Assembly: GCF_013403875.1 (NCBI RefSeq)
Contig: NZ_JACBNX010000020.1
Coordinates: 86,147-150,146, forward strand
Reading direction: 5' to 3'
Length of the DNA: 64,000 nucleotides
From: Burkholderia guangdongensis
GTDB lineage: Bacteria > Pseudomonadota > Gammaproteobacteria > Burkholderiales > Burkholderiaceae
Shown here piece by piece: positions 16,691-25,555 of the stretch (position 1 is its first letter; every line of letters begins with the position of its first letter). The notes under the pieces are model-generated. The model searched no databases. It was not told the DNA's origin and worked only from the letters and a program-made list of their open reading frames with translations. The translations under genes and the position numbers were made by a program.

Positions 16691-18310
16691 TCAGGCCTCC
16701 GCGCTGCGGCCCTTCAGGGCGAACATCCCCTGCGGCCGCTTCTGGATGAAGAGAACGATCATCACGAGCACGGCGATCTTCGCGAGCACCGCGCCCCAGA
16801 ACGGCTCGATCGCTTTGCTGACGAGCCCGAGCCCGAAGCCGCCGAGCACGGTGCCCGCGATCTGGCCGACGCCGCCGAGCACGACCGCCATGAACGAATC
16901 GATGATGTAGCTCTGGCCGAGATCCGGGCCGACGTTGCCGATCTGCGACAGCGCGCAGCCGCCGAGCCCCGCGATGCCGGCGCCGAACGCGAACGCATAC
17001 GCGTCGATGCGTGCGGTCTTCACGCCGACGCATGCGGCCATCCGCCGGTTCTGCGTGACTGCGCGCACGAACAGGCCCAGGCGCGTCTTCGTCAGCACCG
17101 CCCACGCGATGCCGACGACGATCAGCGCGAACGCGAGGATCGCGATCCGGTTGTACGGCAGGATCAGGTTCTGCATCACGGTCACGCCGCCGCTCATCCA
17201 CGACGGATTCTCGACCTGCACGTTCTGCGCGCCGAAGATCATCCGCGTCGCCTGGATCAGGATCAGGCTCACGCCGAACGTCGCGAGCAGCGTCTCGAGC
17301 GGGCGGCCGTACAGGTGCCGCAGCACGAGCCGCTCGAGCACGAGCCCGACCGCCGCGGCCGCGACGAACGACGCCGGCACCGCGACGAGCGGATACCAGT
17401 CGAACGCGGAAGGCGCATAGTGCTGGATCAGCGTCTGCACGACATAGGTTGCGTACGCACCGATCATCAGGAACTCGCCGTGCGCCATGTTGATCACGCC
17501 GATCAGTCCATACGTGATCGCGAGGCCGAGCGCGGCGAGCAGCAGCACGCTGCCGAGCGACAGCCCCGCGAACAGCGTGCCCGCGATCTCGCCGCGGCGC
17601 TGCAGCGCATGCAGCGCGTCGAGGCCCTGCTGCGCGGCGTCGCGCACGCGCGCGTCGGGCTCCGCGTCGCTGCCGTCCGCGTTCTTCGCGACGAGCGGGC
17701 GCAACTGTTCGATCATGTCGAGATCGTGCCGCGCGGCGACGATCTTCACCGCGTCGAGGCGCTTGCCCGGATCCGCGTCGTGCAGCGCGGCGATCGCCCA
17801 CAGCGCGTCGAGGCGGCGCTTCAGTGCCGGGTCGGTTTCCGTCGCGCGCGCACGGTCGATCATCGGCTTCAGCGCCGGGTCCGGGTTCTGCAGCAGCGCG
17901 TCGACCGCGGTGCGCCGCGTCGCGAGGTCGGGCGACGCGAGCGCGAGGCCCGACAGCGCGTTCGCGATCTTCGTGCGCAGCAGGTTGTTCAGCATCACCG
18001 GCTGCGCGTTGCCGGCCTGCGCGGGCGCGTTCGTCAGCGCGTCGTGCGGGGTGTCGCCGGTCTGGATCAGCACGCGGCCGTCGTCGGTCGCGAGCGCGTT
18101 GCCGGTCGACAGCGCGTTGAGGAGCGCGACGGCCGGCGCATCGCCTTCGGCGGCGAGCCGGCCGATCGCGGCGGTTTTCGCGTCGAAATCGTCGCCGGCG
18201 AGCGCGGCGGTGTCGGTGGCCGTCAGCGCGCAGGCGGCATGGGGCGCGACGCCGAAAAACATGGCGCACGCAACGAGTTCGACGGCGGCTCGGCGAAAGA
18301 GCTTGGGCAT
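16691..18310 (-). CDS. urtB: Urea ABC transporter, permease UrtB
   Basis: A 539-aa protein. Residues 1-29 look like a signal peptide (MPKLFRRAAVELVACAMFFG), residues about 30-245 form an extracytoplasmic helical domain with repeated LLNAL/ALK-type patterns, and the rest is a LivH-type permease with ITYGLIGVINMAHGEFLMIG. The large N-terminal domain is usual for proteobacterial UrtB. The ATG at 18310 has AGGATTCT upstream on the minus strand. Longer in-frame starts exist but run through the urtA-urtB gap without supporting features. Confidence 0.93.
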   Translation of the reverse strand: MPKLFRRAAVELVACAMFFGVAPHAACALTATDTAALAGDDFDAKTAAIGRLAAEGDAPAVALLNALSTGNALATDDGRVLIQTGDTPHDALTNAPAQAGNAQPVMLNNLLRTKIANALSGLALASPDLATRRTAVDALLQNPDPALKPMIDRARATETDPALKRRLDALWAIAALHDADPGKRLDAVKIVAARHDLDMIEQLRPLVAKNADGSDAEPDARVRDAAQQGLDALHALQRRGEIAGTLFAGLSLGSVLLLAALGLAITYGLIGVINMAHGEFLMIGAYATYVVQTLIQHYAPSAFDWYPLVAVPASFVAAAAVGLVLERLVLRHLYGRPLETLLATFGVSLILIQATRMIFGAQNVQVENPSWMSGGVTVMQNLILPYNRIAILAFALIVVGIAWAVLTKTRLGLFVRAVTQNRRMAACVGVKTARIDAYAFAFGAGIAGLGGCALSQIGNVGPDLGQSYIIDSFMAVVLGGVGQIAGTVLGGFGLGLVSKAIEPFWGAVLAKIAVLVMIVLFIQKRPQGMFALKGRSAEA

Positions 18311-18405
18311 CGGAGAATCCTGGCGGACGTGGAGGGAGGGCGATGCACGTGCCGTCACCGGCGCGCCGCACGGGTCACACTGGTCGCGCGACGCCCCGGC
18401 ACGCG

Positions 18406-19713
18406 TCACGCGAGCGCCGCGCGCTGCCGGCGCAGGAACGCCGGGATCGAGCTGACGACGTCCGGCTTGCTCTGGTTGCCCGTAATGAACGGGCTCCACG
18501 GCTGCGCGCGGATCGCGGTCTTCGTCTTCCATACGACGTTGAACTGCCCGTCCGCGCGGATCTCGCCGATCATCACCGGCTTGTGCAGATGATGGTTGCC
18601 GTCCATCGTCAGCACGAAGCCCGACGGCGCGGCGACGGTCTGGCCGATCATCGCGACGCGCACCTTGTCGACGTCGGTGCTTTTCGCCTTCTCGACCGCC
18701 TGCTTCCACATATGGATGCCGACGTAGGTCGCCTCCATCGGGTCGTTGGTCACGCGCTTCGCGCCGCCGGGCAGGTTGTTCGCCTTGACCCACGCGGCGA
18801 ACTGATCCTTGAACTTCGTGTTCGACGGGCCCTTCACCGACATGAAGTAATTCCACGCGGCCAGATGCCCGACGAGCGGCTTCGTGTCGATCCCGCGCAG
18901 TTCCTCCTCGCCGACCGAGAACGCGACGACGGGCACGTCGGTCGCCTTGATCCCCTGGTTGCCGAGCTCCTTGTAGAACGGCACATTCGAGTCGCCGTTG
19001 ATCGTCGACACGACGGTCGTCTTGCCGCCCTGCGCGAAGTTCTTGATGTTCGCGACGATCGTTTGATAGTCGCTATGGCCGAACGGCGTGTAGACCTCCT
19101 GAATATCGGCGTCCTTCACGCCCTTCGACGCGAGGAACGCACGCAGGATCTTGTTCGTCGTGCGCGGATACACATAGTCGGTGCCGAGCAGGAAGAAGCG
19201 CTTCGCGCCGCCGCCCTCGACGCTCATCAGGTACTCGACGGCCGGAATCGCCTGCTGGTTCGGCGCGGCGCCGGTATAGAACACGTTGCGCGACATCTCC
19301 TCGCCTTCATACTGCACCGGGTAGTAGAGCAGTCCGTTCAGCTCCTCGAACACCGGCAGCACCGACTTGCGCGACACCGACGTCCAGCAGCCGAACACGC
19401 ACGCGACCTTGTCCTGCGTGAGCAACTGGCGCGCCTTCTCGGCAAAGAGCGGCCAGTTCGACGCCGGATCGACGACGACCGGCTCGATCTTGCGCCCCAT
19501 CACGCCGCCGTTCTTGTTGATGTCGGCGATCGTCATCAGCGCGGTGTCTTTCAGCGATGTCTCGGAGATCGCCATCGTGCCCGACAGCGAATGGAGAATG
19601 CCGACCTTGATCGGGCCCGTGCCCGCATCCGCGGCCTGCGCGAACGGGCTTTTGCCCGCGAGCGCGAGTGCGCCGGCCATCGATCCGAACTTCAGCAGAC
19701 TGCGACGTTTCAT
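18406..19713 (-). CDS. urtA: Urea ABC transporter, substrate-binding protein UrtA
   Basis: A 435-aa periplasmic binding protein. The leader MKRRSLLKFGSMAGALALAG has a twin-arginine-like motif (RRSLLK) and ends before AQAADAG. The mature part starts IKVGILHSLSGTMAISE, the typical amide/urea-binding protein opening, and contains VFGCWTSVSRKSVLPV and YYPVQYEGEE, both diagnostic of UrtA. First gene of urtABCDE; its promoter should lie in 19714-20025. Nitrogen control is likely from the family but no NtrC-type site with correct spacing was found. Confidence 0.95.
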   Translation of the reverse strand: MKRRSLLKFGSMAGALALAGKSPFAQAADAGTGPIKVGILHSLSGTMAISETSLKDTALMTIADINKNGGVMGRKIEPVVVDPASNWPLFAEKARQLLTQDKVACVFGCWTSVSRKSVLPVFEELNGLLYYPVQYEGEEMSRNVFYTGAAPNQQAIPAVEYLMSVEGGGAKRFFLLGTDYVYPRTTNKILRAFLASKGVKDADIQEVYTPFGHSDYQTIVANIKNFAQGGKTTVVSTINGDSNVPFYKELGNQGIKATDVPVVAFSVGEEELRGIDTKPLVGHLAAWNYFMSVKGPSNTKFKDQFAAWVKANNLPGGAKRVTNDPMEATYVGIHMWKQAVEKAKSTDVDKVRVAMIGQTVAAPSGFVLTMDGNHHLHKPVMIGEIRADGQFNVVWKTKTAIRAQPWSPFITGNQSKPDVVSSIPAFLRRQRAALA

Positions 19714-20025
19714 CGAGTTCCCCTTGACGTTGTTGGATGTGCGCGCGCCACGACGGCGTCGAACGGGCCTTGCTCACGCAAGGCGCGTGCCAACGGCCGC
19801 GCCGCCGTCGCACCGGCGTTCGCGCGGCGTGTCCGGATGCGACGGCGCGGTGCGCGTGCCGCATAAAGCGGCATCGATGAGTCGCCGCGGTGCGCGAACG
19901 CCTGCGCGGATGCTGCACGGTTGTGCATCCCCGTTTCGGTGCCTGCAGTCGAACTTTGGGTTATCGGCCGGCGCATCCTCGACGGCACCGTGGGGCTCCG
20001 ATGCGTGAACGCGGGCCACTGCCGC
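19714..20025. promoter_or_regulatory. urtA upstream region
   Basis: 312 bases with no gene. It holds two small dyads: TGCCGC-ATAAA-GCGGCA at 19857-19873 and TGCAC-GGTT-GTGCA at about 19916-19929. Either could be a regulator site or leader hairpin for urtA. No strong sigma-70 or sigma-54 promoter was recognised. Confidence 0.35.
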
Positions 20026-20173
20026 GACGAGGTGATCGCCGGCTGGGGGGCGGCTCGGTGCGCCGTTCGCGGCGACGTACTTCAACGTGACGCCGGATCC
20101 GCTGACGATGACGAAGGGGGCGAACAACGCGGCGGTGCCGATGGGCGCGGCTGCGCTGAAGGAAACCGACTAG
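20026..20173 (+). pseudogene. Decayed fragment of a class-III (omega-amino acid:pyruvate type) aminotransferase
   Basis: Translation from 20026 gives DEVIAGWG; after one extra G in the six-G run at 20045-20050 the other frame continues RLGAPFAATYFNVTPDPLTM, then TKGANNAAVPMGAAALKETD and a stop at 20171. This matches the PLP-lysine region of class-III aminotransferases (DEV-TGFGR-G, then PD---TKG---PMGA), with the catalytic Lys in TKG. Nothing of the remaining 400 residues is present and no start codon is available, so it is a remnant. It implies that a deletion or rearrangement occurred between the Pcm/rhodanese genes and the urea transporter. Confidence 0.7.
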
Positions 20174-20221
20174 CGGGGAAGGGGAGTGGACGCGGGCGCG
20201 CGATGATGCGCGCCCGCCGTC

Positions 20222-20269
20222 GGGCTGAGTAGCGGGCTGAGTAGCGGGCCCAGTAGTGGGCTTAGTAGC
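20222..20269. repeat. Four tandem 12-bp units at the end of the rhodanese gene
   Basis: Units GGGCTGAGTAGC, the same again, GGGCCCAGTAGT and GGGCTTAGTAGC. The last unit (as read on the plus strand) contains the rhodanese stop codon; the other three are just downstream of it. In the gene's frame each unit is four codons. Confidence 0.85.
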
Positions 20270-20585
20270 GCGGCACGGACGGATCGACGTCGCGCGACCA
20301 CGCGTCGATACCGCCCTGCAGGTTGTAGAGCTTCGTGAAGCCGCGCGATTCGAGGAACATCGCGACCTGCGCGCTGCGCATGCCGTGATGGCACACGCAG
20401 ACGATCTCCGCTTCGTCGTCGAGCTCTTCGCTGCGCGCGGGAATCTGCTGCATCGGGATCGTCACGCTGCCGGCAATCTGCGCGGTCGAGATTTCCCAGG
20501 GCTCGCGCACGTCGAGGACGACGGGCTTCGCGCGGGACGCGTCGGCGAGCCACGCGGCGAGCTGGGGAGCGGTCAGGATCTGCAT
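20262..20585 (-). CDS. Rhodanese-like sulfurtransferase
   Basis: A 107-aa single-domain rhodanese. The fold markers LDVREPWE (residues about 24-31) and GGIDAWS near the end are present, and the active-site loop is CHHGMRS with the cysteine in place, so it should be able to carry persulfide sulfur. It begins 8 bases after the Pcm-like gene on the same strand. The stop codon lies inside a 12-bp tandem repeat. Confidence 0.93.
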   Translation of the reverse strand: MQILTAPQLAAWLADASRAKPVVLDVREPWEISTAQIAGSVTIPMQQIPARSEELDDEAEIVCVCHHGMRSAQVAMFLESRGFTKLYNLQGGIDAWSRDVDPSVPRY

Positions 20586-20593
20586 CGCGGCGC

Positions 20594-21247
20594 TCAGAAC
20601 TTGAAGCGCGACGGCTCGATCGCGTTGACGAGGTGATCGACGTAGGTTTCGAACACGTCCGCGACGCGGTACTGCTTCTCGTCGAGGCGCGTGATCACCT
20701 GTGCCTTCATCACCGGACGGCCACCGACGAACGCCGACAGGCGACCGCCGACCTTCAACTGCTCGAGCAGCTCCTGCGGAACCGCCGGCAGGCCGCCGGA
20801 CACGCAGATCACGTCGTACGGCGCCTTTGCGGACCAGCCGCGCGAGCCGTCGCCGACGACGACCTCGACGTTCGTCACGCCGTCGTTGCGCAGGTTATCC
20901 GTGGCGAGCTGCGCGATCGCCGGATCGATGTCGACCGCCGTCACGTGATGGCCGCGATGGGCGAACAGCGCGGCCAGGTAGCCGGAGCCCGCGCCGATCA
21001 GCAGCACGCTCTCGTGTTTCTTCACCGCCAGGTCCTGCAGCACCCGGGCCTCGACGCGCGGGAACAGCATCTTGTGGCCGCCCGGCAGCGGCAGCTCGAT
21101 GTCCGCGAACGCGAGGTCGCGGTACGCGGCCGGCACGTAATGCTCACGCTTGACGATCGACAGCAGGCCCAGCACTTCCTGATCCAGTACGTCCCACGGG
21201 CGGATCTGCTGTTCGATCATGTTGAAACGGGCTTGTTCGATATTCAT
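20594..21247 (-). CDS. Protein-L-isoaspartate O-methyltransferase family protein
   Basis: A 217-aa SAM-dependent methyltransferase of the Pcm fold. The SAM site is LLIGAGSGYLAALFA (near residue 82) followed by VTAVDID; the N-terminal part MNIEQARFNMIEQQIRPWDVLD is typical of the betaproteobacterial Pcm-like group, which is often found beside rhodanese and TolC genes. No tolC is seen next to it here. Canonical Pcm repairs isoaspartate in aged proteins; whether this divergent group does so is not established by sequence. Confidence 0.88.
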   Translation of the reverse strand: MNIEQARFNMIEQQIRPWDVLDQEVLGLLSIVKREHYVPAAYRDLAFADIELPLPGGHKMLFPRVEARVLQDLAVKKHESVLLIGAGSGYLAALFAHRGHHVTAVDIDPAIAQLATDNLRNDGVTNVEVVVGDGSRGWSAKAPYDVICVSGGLPAVPQELLEQLKVGGRLSAFVGGRPVMKAQVITRLDEKQYRVADVFETYVDHLVNAIEPSRFKF

Positions 21248-21378
21248 GGTGTCATGCAGCCTGGTCGGCCATCAGCGATGGGATAAATAAACTTTCGAAT
21301 TGTACCAAACGGGGCGGCCGGCTAGGTGCGGCCGGCTCGGCGTCCGGCAAGCCTTCAGGAAGCCTGCAGGCGGTTCGC

Positions 21379-21636
21379 TCAGCGCTTGCTGCTCTTGATC
21401 TGCGCTTCGAACGCGAGGTCGAGCTTGCTCGCCTTGCGGGGCTTTTTCGGGCCGAGTTCGTCGACGAACGCGACGAACTCGGCGAGCGGCAGCGGCTCGC
21501 AGCGCTTGTCCGGCGTGCCGCCCGAGCGGTCGACCAGATAGAACAGATCGCCCGGCACGGCGACCGCCGCGAAGTGGGGGTTGCCGGAGCGGGTTTTCAG
21601 GCGTTCGACCGCGTGGATCGCTTTGGTGGTGCGCAT
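21379..21636 (-). CDS. Conserved small protein of unknown function
   Basis: An 85-aa soluble protein starting MRTTKAIHAVERLKTRSGN, with FYLVDRSGGTPDKRCEPLPLAEFVAFVDE in the middle and a lysine-rich tail (GPKKPRKASKLD). One Cys, no membrane segment. GC and codon use match Burkholderia genes. It lies 71 bases downstream of hemN. Function unknown; the VDR and PLPLAEFV stretch suggests a small alpha/beta protein. Confidence 0.7.
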   Translation of the reverse strand: MRTTKAIHAVERLKTRSGNPHFAAVAVPGDLFYLVDRSGGTPDKRCEPLPLAEFVAFVDELGPKKPRKASKLDLAFEAQIKSSKR

Positions 21637-21707
21637 GGTCGGAATGGGCGGGGACGTGGAGGCCGACACTTTAGCAACAACCGGGCGCGCTTGCCTGCCG
21701 GCGCGTG

Positions 21708-23105
21708 TCAGACGGTTTGCGAGTAACGCGCGGCCGGCGCGCCGGCGAGGGTCGCGTCGAACGCCATCGCGACGTTGCGCACGACGAGCCGGCCCGCCGG
21801 ATGAATCGTCAGACGATCGGCGCCGATCGTCAGCAGGCCGTCGCGCTCGAACGGCCGCAGCGCGTCGAGCTCGCGCGCGAAGCGTTCCGCGAAACGGATC
21901 CCGTACGCGGCCTCGAGCGGCGCGTACGGCAGCACCGCGTTGCACATGATCTGCATGATCACGTCGCGGCGCAGCCGGTCGTCGACGGACAGCCGCACGC
22001 CGCGCGCGATCGGCAGCCGGCCCGCGTCGAGCGCCGCGCCGTACGCGGGCAGTGCCTTTTCGTTCTGCGCGTACACGTCGCCGACCTTGCCGATCGACGA
22101 CGCGCCGATGCCGATCAGGTCCGCATCCGCACGCGTGCTGTAGCCCTGGAAATTGCGTTGCAGCGTGCCGTTGCGCTGCGCGTGCACGAGCGCGTCGGAC
22201 GGCCGCGCGAAGTGGTCCATCCCGATATACACATAGCCGGCCGCGGTCAGCACGTCGATCGCGAGGCCGAGCAGCGCGACGCGGGCGTCGGGCGGCGGCA
22301 GCGCGGCGGCGTCGATCCGACGCTGCATCTTGAACAGTTGCGGCAGATGCGCGTAGCCGAACACGGACAGCCGGTCCGGCGCGAGCTCGACGATCGTGTC
22401 GAGCGTGCGGCCGAAGCTCGCGACCGTCTGGTGCGGCAGCCCGTAGATCAGGTCGACGCTGACCGAATGGAAGCCGGTCGCGCGTGCGGCGGCCAGCAGC
22501 GACGCGGTCATGTCGAGCGGCTGCAAGCGGTTGATCGCACGCTGCACCGCCGGATCGAAATCCTGCACGCCGAGGCTCAGCCGGTTGAAGCCGATGGTGC
22601 GCAGATGCACGAGCGTGGCCGGCGTGACCGTGCGCGGATCGATCTCGATCGAGAATTCGGCGTCGGCGTCCGCCGCGAGCGTGAAGTGCTCGCGGGTCGC
22701 GGCCATCAGCTCGGCCGTCTCGTCGTCGGACAGGAAGGTCGGCGTGCCGCCGCCCCAGTGCAACTGCGTGACCGGGCGCGCCGGGTCGAACAGCGCGGCC
22801 TGTAGCCGCATCTCGCGCTTGAGCTGATCCAGATACGGGCGGGCGCGCCGGTGGTTGCCGGTCGCGATCCGGTTGCAGCCGCAGTAGAAGCATGCGGTAT
22901 CGCAGAACGGGATGTGGACGTACAGCGACAGCGCGCTCGCCGACGCGCCCGGATCGCGCGCGGCGCGCACGTAGTCGGCGGGGGCGAAATCGTCGCGGAA
23001 CTGCGGTGCGGGCGGGTAAGACGTGTAGCGCGGGCCGTTCGCGCCGTACTTCGCGAGCAGATCGGGGCGGAACAGGGCGTTGGCGGAACGGGTGGCGGAA
23101 TTCAT
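21708..23105 (-). CDS. hemN: Oxygen-independent coproporphyrinogen III oxidase
   Basis: A 465-aa radical-SAM enzyme that decarboxylates coproporphyrinogen III to protoporphyrinogen IX when oxygen is scarce. The iron-sulfur motif is in YVHIPFCDTACFYCGC (CxxxCxxC, near residues 66-73), followed by WGGGTPTFL. Length and the start MNSATRSANALFRPDLLAKYG fit HemN. No FNR/Anr-type box was found in the 170 bases upstream. Confidence 0.95.
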   Translation of the reverse strand: MNSATRSANALFRPDLLAKYGANGPRYTSYPPAPQFRDDFAPADYVRAARDPGASASALSLYVHIPFCDTACFYCGCNRIATGNHRRARPYLDQLKREMRLQAALFDPARPVTQLHWGGGTPTFLSDDETAELMAATREHFTLAADADAEFSIEIDPRTVTPATLVHLRTIGFNRLSLGVQDFDPAVQRAINRLQPLDMTASLLAAARATGFHSVSVDLIYGLPHQTVASFGRTLDTIVELAPDRLSVFGYAHLPQLFKMQRRIDAAALPPPDARVALLGLAIDVLTAAGYVYIGMDHFARPSDALVHAQRNGTLQRNFQGYSTRADADLIGIGASSIGKVGDVYAQNEKALPAYGAALDAGRLPIARGVRLSVDDRLRRDVIMQIMCNAVLPYAPLEAAYGIRFAERFARELDALRPFERDGLLTIGADRLTIHPAGRLVVRNVAMAFDATLAGAPAARYSQTV

Positions 23106-23278
23106 CGCGGGCTTGCGTGGTCGAATGCGATTGAAGAATGCGGTCGAGGGATGCAGTCGAGTATAGAGACGCCCGTGTCGTCAGCATTGTGTAATAACGT
23201 CGCAGCCGGCGATGGCACAATGCGGAGTGCGGCGGCCGCGCGCAGGGTGCGGCGCCGCATTTCGTTCGAGAGAGTCGA

Positions 23279-23599
23279 GTGTCTGACGTCAAATTTGCCC
23301 GTGCGGCGCCGGGCGACGCGGCCGAGCCGCACGCGTGCCGGGAAGGGTGCGGCGCGTGCTGCATCGCGCCGTCGATTTCGAGCCCGATTCCGGGCATGCC
23401 CGACGGCAAACCGGCCGGCGTGCGCTGCGCGCAGCTCGGCGACGATCTGCGCTGCCGGATCTTCGGCCGGCCCGAGCGGCCCGCGTGCTGCGCCGGGCTG
23501 CAGCCGCAGCAGCCGATGTGCGGCGCGTCGCGCGACGATGCGCTCGCGTGGCTCACCCGCCTCGAAACCGCGACCGCGCCGTCGCGTGATGCACGTTGA
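23279..23599 (+). CDS. YkgJ family cysteine-cluster protein
   Basis: A 106-aa protein with nine cysteines. The opening cluster is CREGCGACC (residues 20-28), then single cysteines in VRCAQL and LRCRIF, then ACCAGL and MCGAS, a pattern of the YkgJ zinc/iron-chelating family. A GTG start at 23279 follows a GAGAGAG stretch. It is divergent from hemN across 173 bases. Biochemical role unknown. Confidence 0.85.
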   Translation: MSDVKFARAAPGDAAEPHACREGCGACCIAPSISSPIPGMPDGKPAGVRCAQLGDDLRCRIFGRPERPACCAGLQPQQPMCGASRDDALAWLTRLETATAPSRDAR

Positions 23600-23691
23600 A
23601 GCATTAACTCGGGTCGACATCCAGTCGACCGCTTTTGCATGAGATCGGAGTAAGCGCTAACGCGCCGACGCCGGTCGACAGGAGAATCAGC

Positions 23692-24273
23692 ATGACCGCA
23701 AGTCGCGCGCCGGGCCGGCGCCGCTTCCTCGTCGCATGCGCCGGCGTCGCCGGCCTCACGGTGTCGCTCGCCGCGTGCGCGTGGACGTTCCCGTTCATCC
23801 CCAATCACTACACGTTCTCGCGCGGCGACGTGCAGAAGGCCGTCGGGCGCAAGTTTCCGTACGAGAAGACCGTCGCGCAGGTCGTCGACGTGTCGCTCGT
23901 GAACCCCGTCGTCGGACTGCAGCCGGACCGGAACCGCATCGCGGTGCAGCTCGATGCGCATTTCGCGAGCCCGCTTCTCATCCAGCCGGTCAACGGCCGG
24001 TTCACCGTGTCGGGCCAGCTCGCGTATGACGCCGCGAGCCGCTCGGTGCTGCTGAAGTCGCCCGCCGTCGACAGCCTGACCCTCGACGGCGACGCGCAGG
24101 CGTACACGCAGCAGATCGGCGCGGCCGCCGGCGTGCTCGCGACCCAGCTGCTGACCGACTACCCGGTGTACACGTTCAAGCCCGAGCAGCTTCAATTCGC
24201 CGGCGTGAGCTACGAACCCGGTACGATCACGGTCCTTGCAAACGGCGTACGCGTGGCGATCGTCGAGAAGTGA
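23692..24273 (+). CDS. DUF1439-type lipoprotein
   Basis: A 193-aa exported protein. The leader carries RRRFLVACAG and a lipobox LAAC at about residues 26-29, so it should be anchored as a lipoprotein. Mature sequence WTFPFIPNHYTFSRGDVQKAV is the DUF1439 (YceB-like) opening. AGGAGA precedes the ATG at 23692. The family is periplasmic and poorly characterised. The same frame stays open for 38 codons after the stop and encodes a hydrophobic stretch. Confidence 0.85.
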   Translation: MTASRAPGRRRFLVACAGVAGLTVSLAACAWTFPFIPNHYTFSRGDVQKAVGRKFPYEKTVAQVVDVSLVNPVVGLQPDRNRIAVQLDAHFASPLLIQPVNGRFTVSGQLAYDAASRSVLLKSPAVDSLTLDGDAQAYTQQIGAAAGVLATQLLTDYPVYTFKPEQLQFAGVSYEPGTITVLANGVRVAIVEK

Positions 24274-24393
24274 CGCGCCGCCGCGCGGCCGGACGGGCCG
24301 CGCGCACCCAGGCCCGCTTGGTACCGGATCGGATTCGGAATGCTCGTGCTGCTCGCCGGGTACGGCGGATGGATCGACCGGGCGTGAGCGGGC

Positions 24394-25152
24394 TCAGGCC
24401 GCGCGCTTGCGGAACACGAGATCCCAGACGCCATGGCCGAGCCGCAGCCCGCGCCGCTCGAACTTCGTGACCGGTCGATAGTCGGGGCGGGGCGCGTAGC
24501 CGTCGGCGGTGTTTTCGAGCGCCGGATCGGCGCCGAGCACGTCGAGCATCTGTTCCGCGTAGTTCTGCCAGTCGGTCGCGCAGTGCAGGTACGCGCCCGG
24601 CTTCAGGCGCGACGCGAGCAGTGCGACGAACGGCGGCTGGATCAGCCGGCGCTTGTGATGGCGCGCCTTGTGCCACGGATCGGGGAAGAAGATATGCACG
24701 CCGTCGAGGCTCTCGGGTGCGAGCATCCGTTCGATGACTTCGACCGCGTCGTGCTGGATGATCCGGATGTTCGGGAGATCCTGCTCGCCGATCAGCTTCA
24801 GCAGTGCGCCGACGCCGGGTTCGTGCACCTCGACGCCGAGAAAGTCGTCCGTGGGACGGAATGCGGCGATCTCGGCGGTCGTCGCGCCCATCCCGAAGCC
24901 GATCTCGAGGATGCGAGGCGCGGCGCGGCCGAACACGGCGCGCCAGTCGGGCGTGTCGGGCGAATACGGGACGACGAAGCGCGGGCCGAACTCGTCGAGC
25001 GCGCGGCGCTGGCCGGTCGACACGCGGCCGGCGCGGGTCACGAAGCTGCGGATGCGGCGACGGTGGAGCGGGTTGGGTTCGCCGGCGATGTCGTCGGGGG
25101 TGGCGGCGTCGTGCTCGGGCAGGCCGGCTTCGTTCTGATCGTCGTGCATCAT
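24394..25152 (-). CDS. trmB: tRNA (guanine-N7)-methyltransferase
   Basis: A 252-aa SAM-dependent enzyme that makes m7G46 in tRNA. The SAM site is LEIGFGMGATTAEIA (near residue 93) and the diagnostic FFPDPWHKARHHKRRL follows about 70 residues later. Two adjacent ATG codons exist (25152, 25149). A tRNA-Gly gene is just upstream on the same strand, separated by a terminator. Confidence 0.95.
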   Translation of the reverse strand: MMHDDQNEAGLPEHDAATPDDIAGEPNPLHRRRIRSFVTRAGRVSTGQRRALDEFGPRFVVPYSPDTPDWRAVFGRAAPRILEIGFGMGATTAEIAAFRPTDDFLGVEVHEPGVGALLKLIGEQDLPNIRIIQHDAVEVIERMLAPESLDGVHIFFPDPWHKARHHKRRLIQPPFVALLASRLKPGAYLHCATDWQNYAEQMLDVLGADPALENTADGYAPRPDYRPVTKFERRGLRLGHGVWDLVFRKRAA

Positions 25153-25222
25153 CGGTGACAGAGAAAGGCTCGTTTGCGGGCGGGGCGCGCGGAAAGGACG
25201 CGAGGCCGGCGGCGCCCGATAC

Positions 25223-25249
25223 AAAAAAGCCGCCTGCGACGAGGCGGCT
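25223..25249 (-). terminator. Intrinsic terminator after tRNA-Gly
   Basis: On the minus strand AGCCGCCT, a 6-base loop, AGGCGGCT, then six T (25228 down to 25223). It lies 65 bases beyond the tRNA 3' end and before trmB. Confidence 0.85.
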
Positions 25250-25313
25250 GGCGCGCGCGGCTGCGATGCAGCCGGCAAGCGGAGCGGGCAGTGGACGGTT
25301 CGCCGTCGAAATC

Positions 25314-25388
25314 TGGAGCGGGCGATGGGAATCGAACCCACGTCATCAGCTTGGGAAGCTGAGGTAATGGCCATTATACGACGCCCGC
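25314..25388 (-). tRNA. tRNA-Gly, anticodon CCC
   Basis: The minus strand reads GCGGGCG ... CGCCCGC for the acceptor stem (7 bp), an anticodon arm TCAGC-TTCCCAA-GCTGA giving anticodon CCC (codon GGG), a T arm with GGTTCGATTCC, discriminator T and an encoded CCA (25314-25316). Confidence 0.95.
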
Positions 25389-25555
25389 AGAACTGATAAT
25401 TCTACAGGGTTTGACGTGGGGATGGCAAGCGCTGGCAGCGCGCTTGCAGGCGAGTCGGTGTCGAAAATAGACGAATCGGTGTCGGACGCATACAAGCCCC
25501 GGTAACGCTTCCGAACTAACGTGACGGACCACTTATCCGATCGTTTGGAGCTGAC

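Noticed and set aside
19916..19929. NtrC site upstream of urtA (TGCAC-N4-GTGCA)
   Set aside because: The half-sites are right but the spacing is shorter than in the NtrC consensus, and no sigma-54 promoter was found.
21379..24195. Very long open frames opposite or around real genes (for example 938 aa here, 934 aa at 55964-58768)
   Set aside because: They are side effects of high GC and third-position bias. They are Arg/Ala-rich, run across several real genes and lack family motifs.
25314..25388. Genomic island attached to tRNA-Gly
   Set aside because: The accessory stretch lies on the 5' side of the tRNA, and no integrase gene or duplicated tRNA end was seen.
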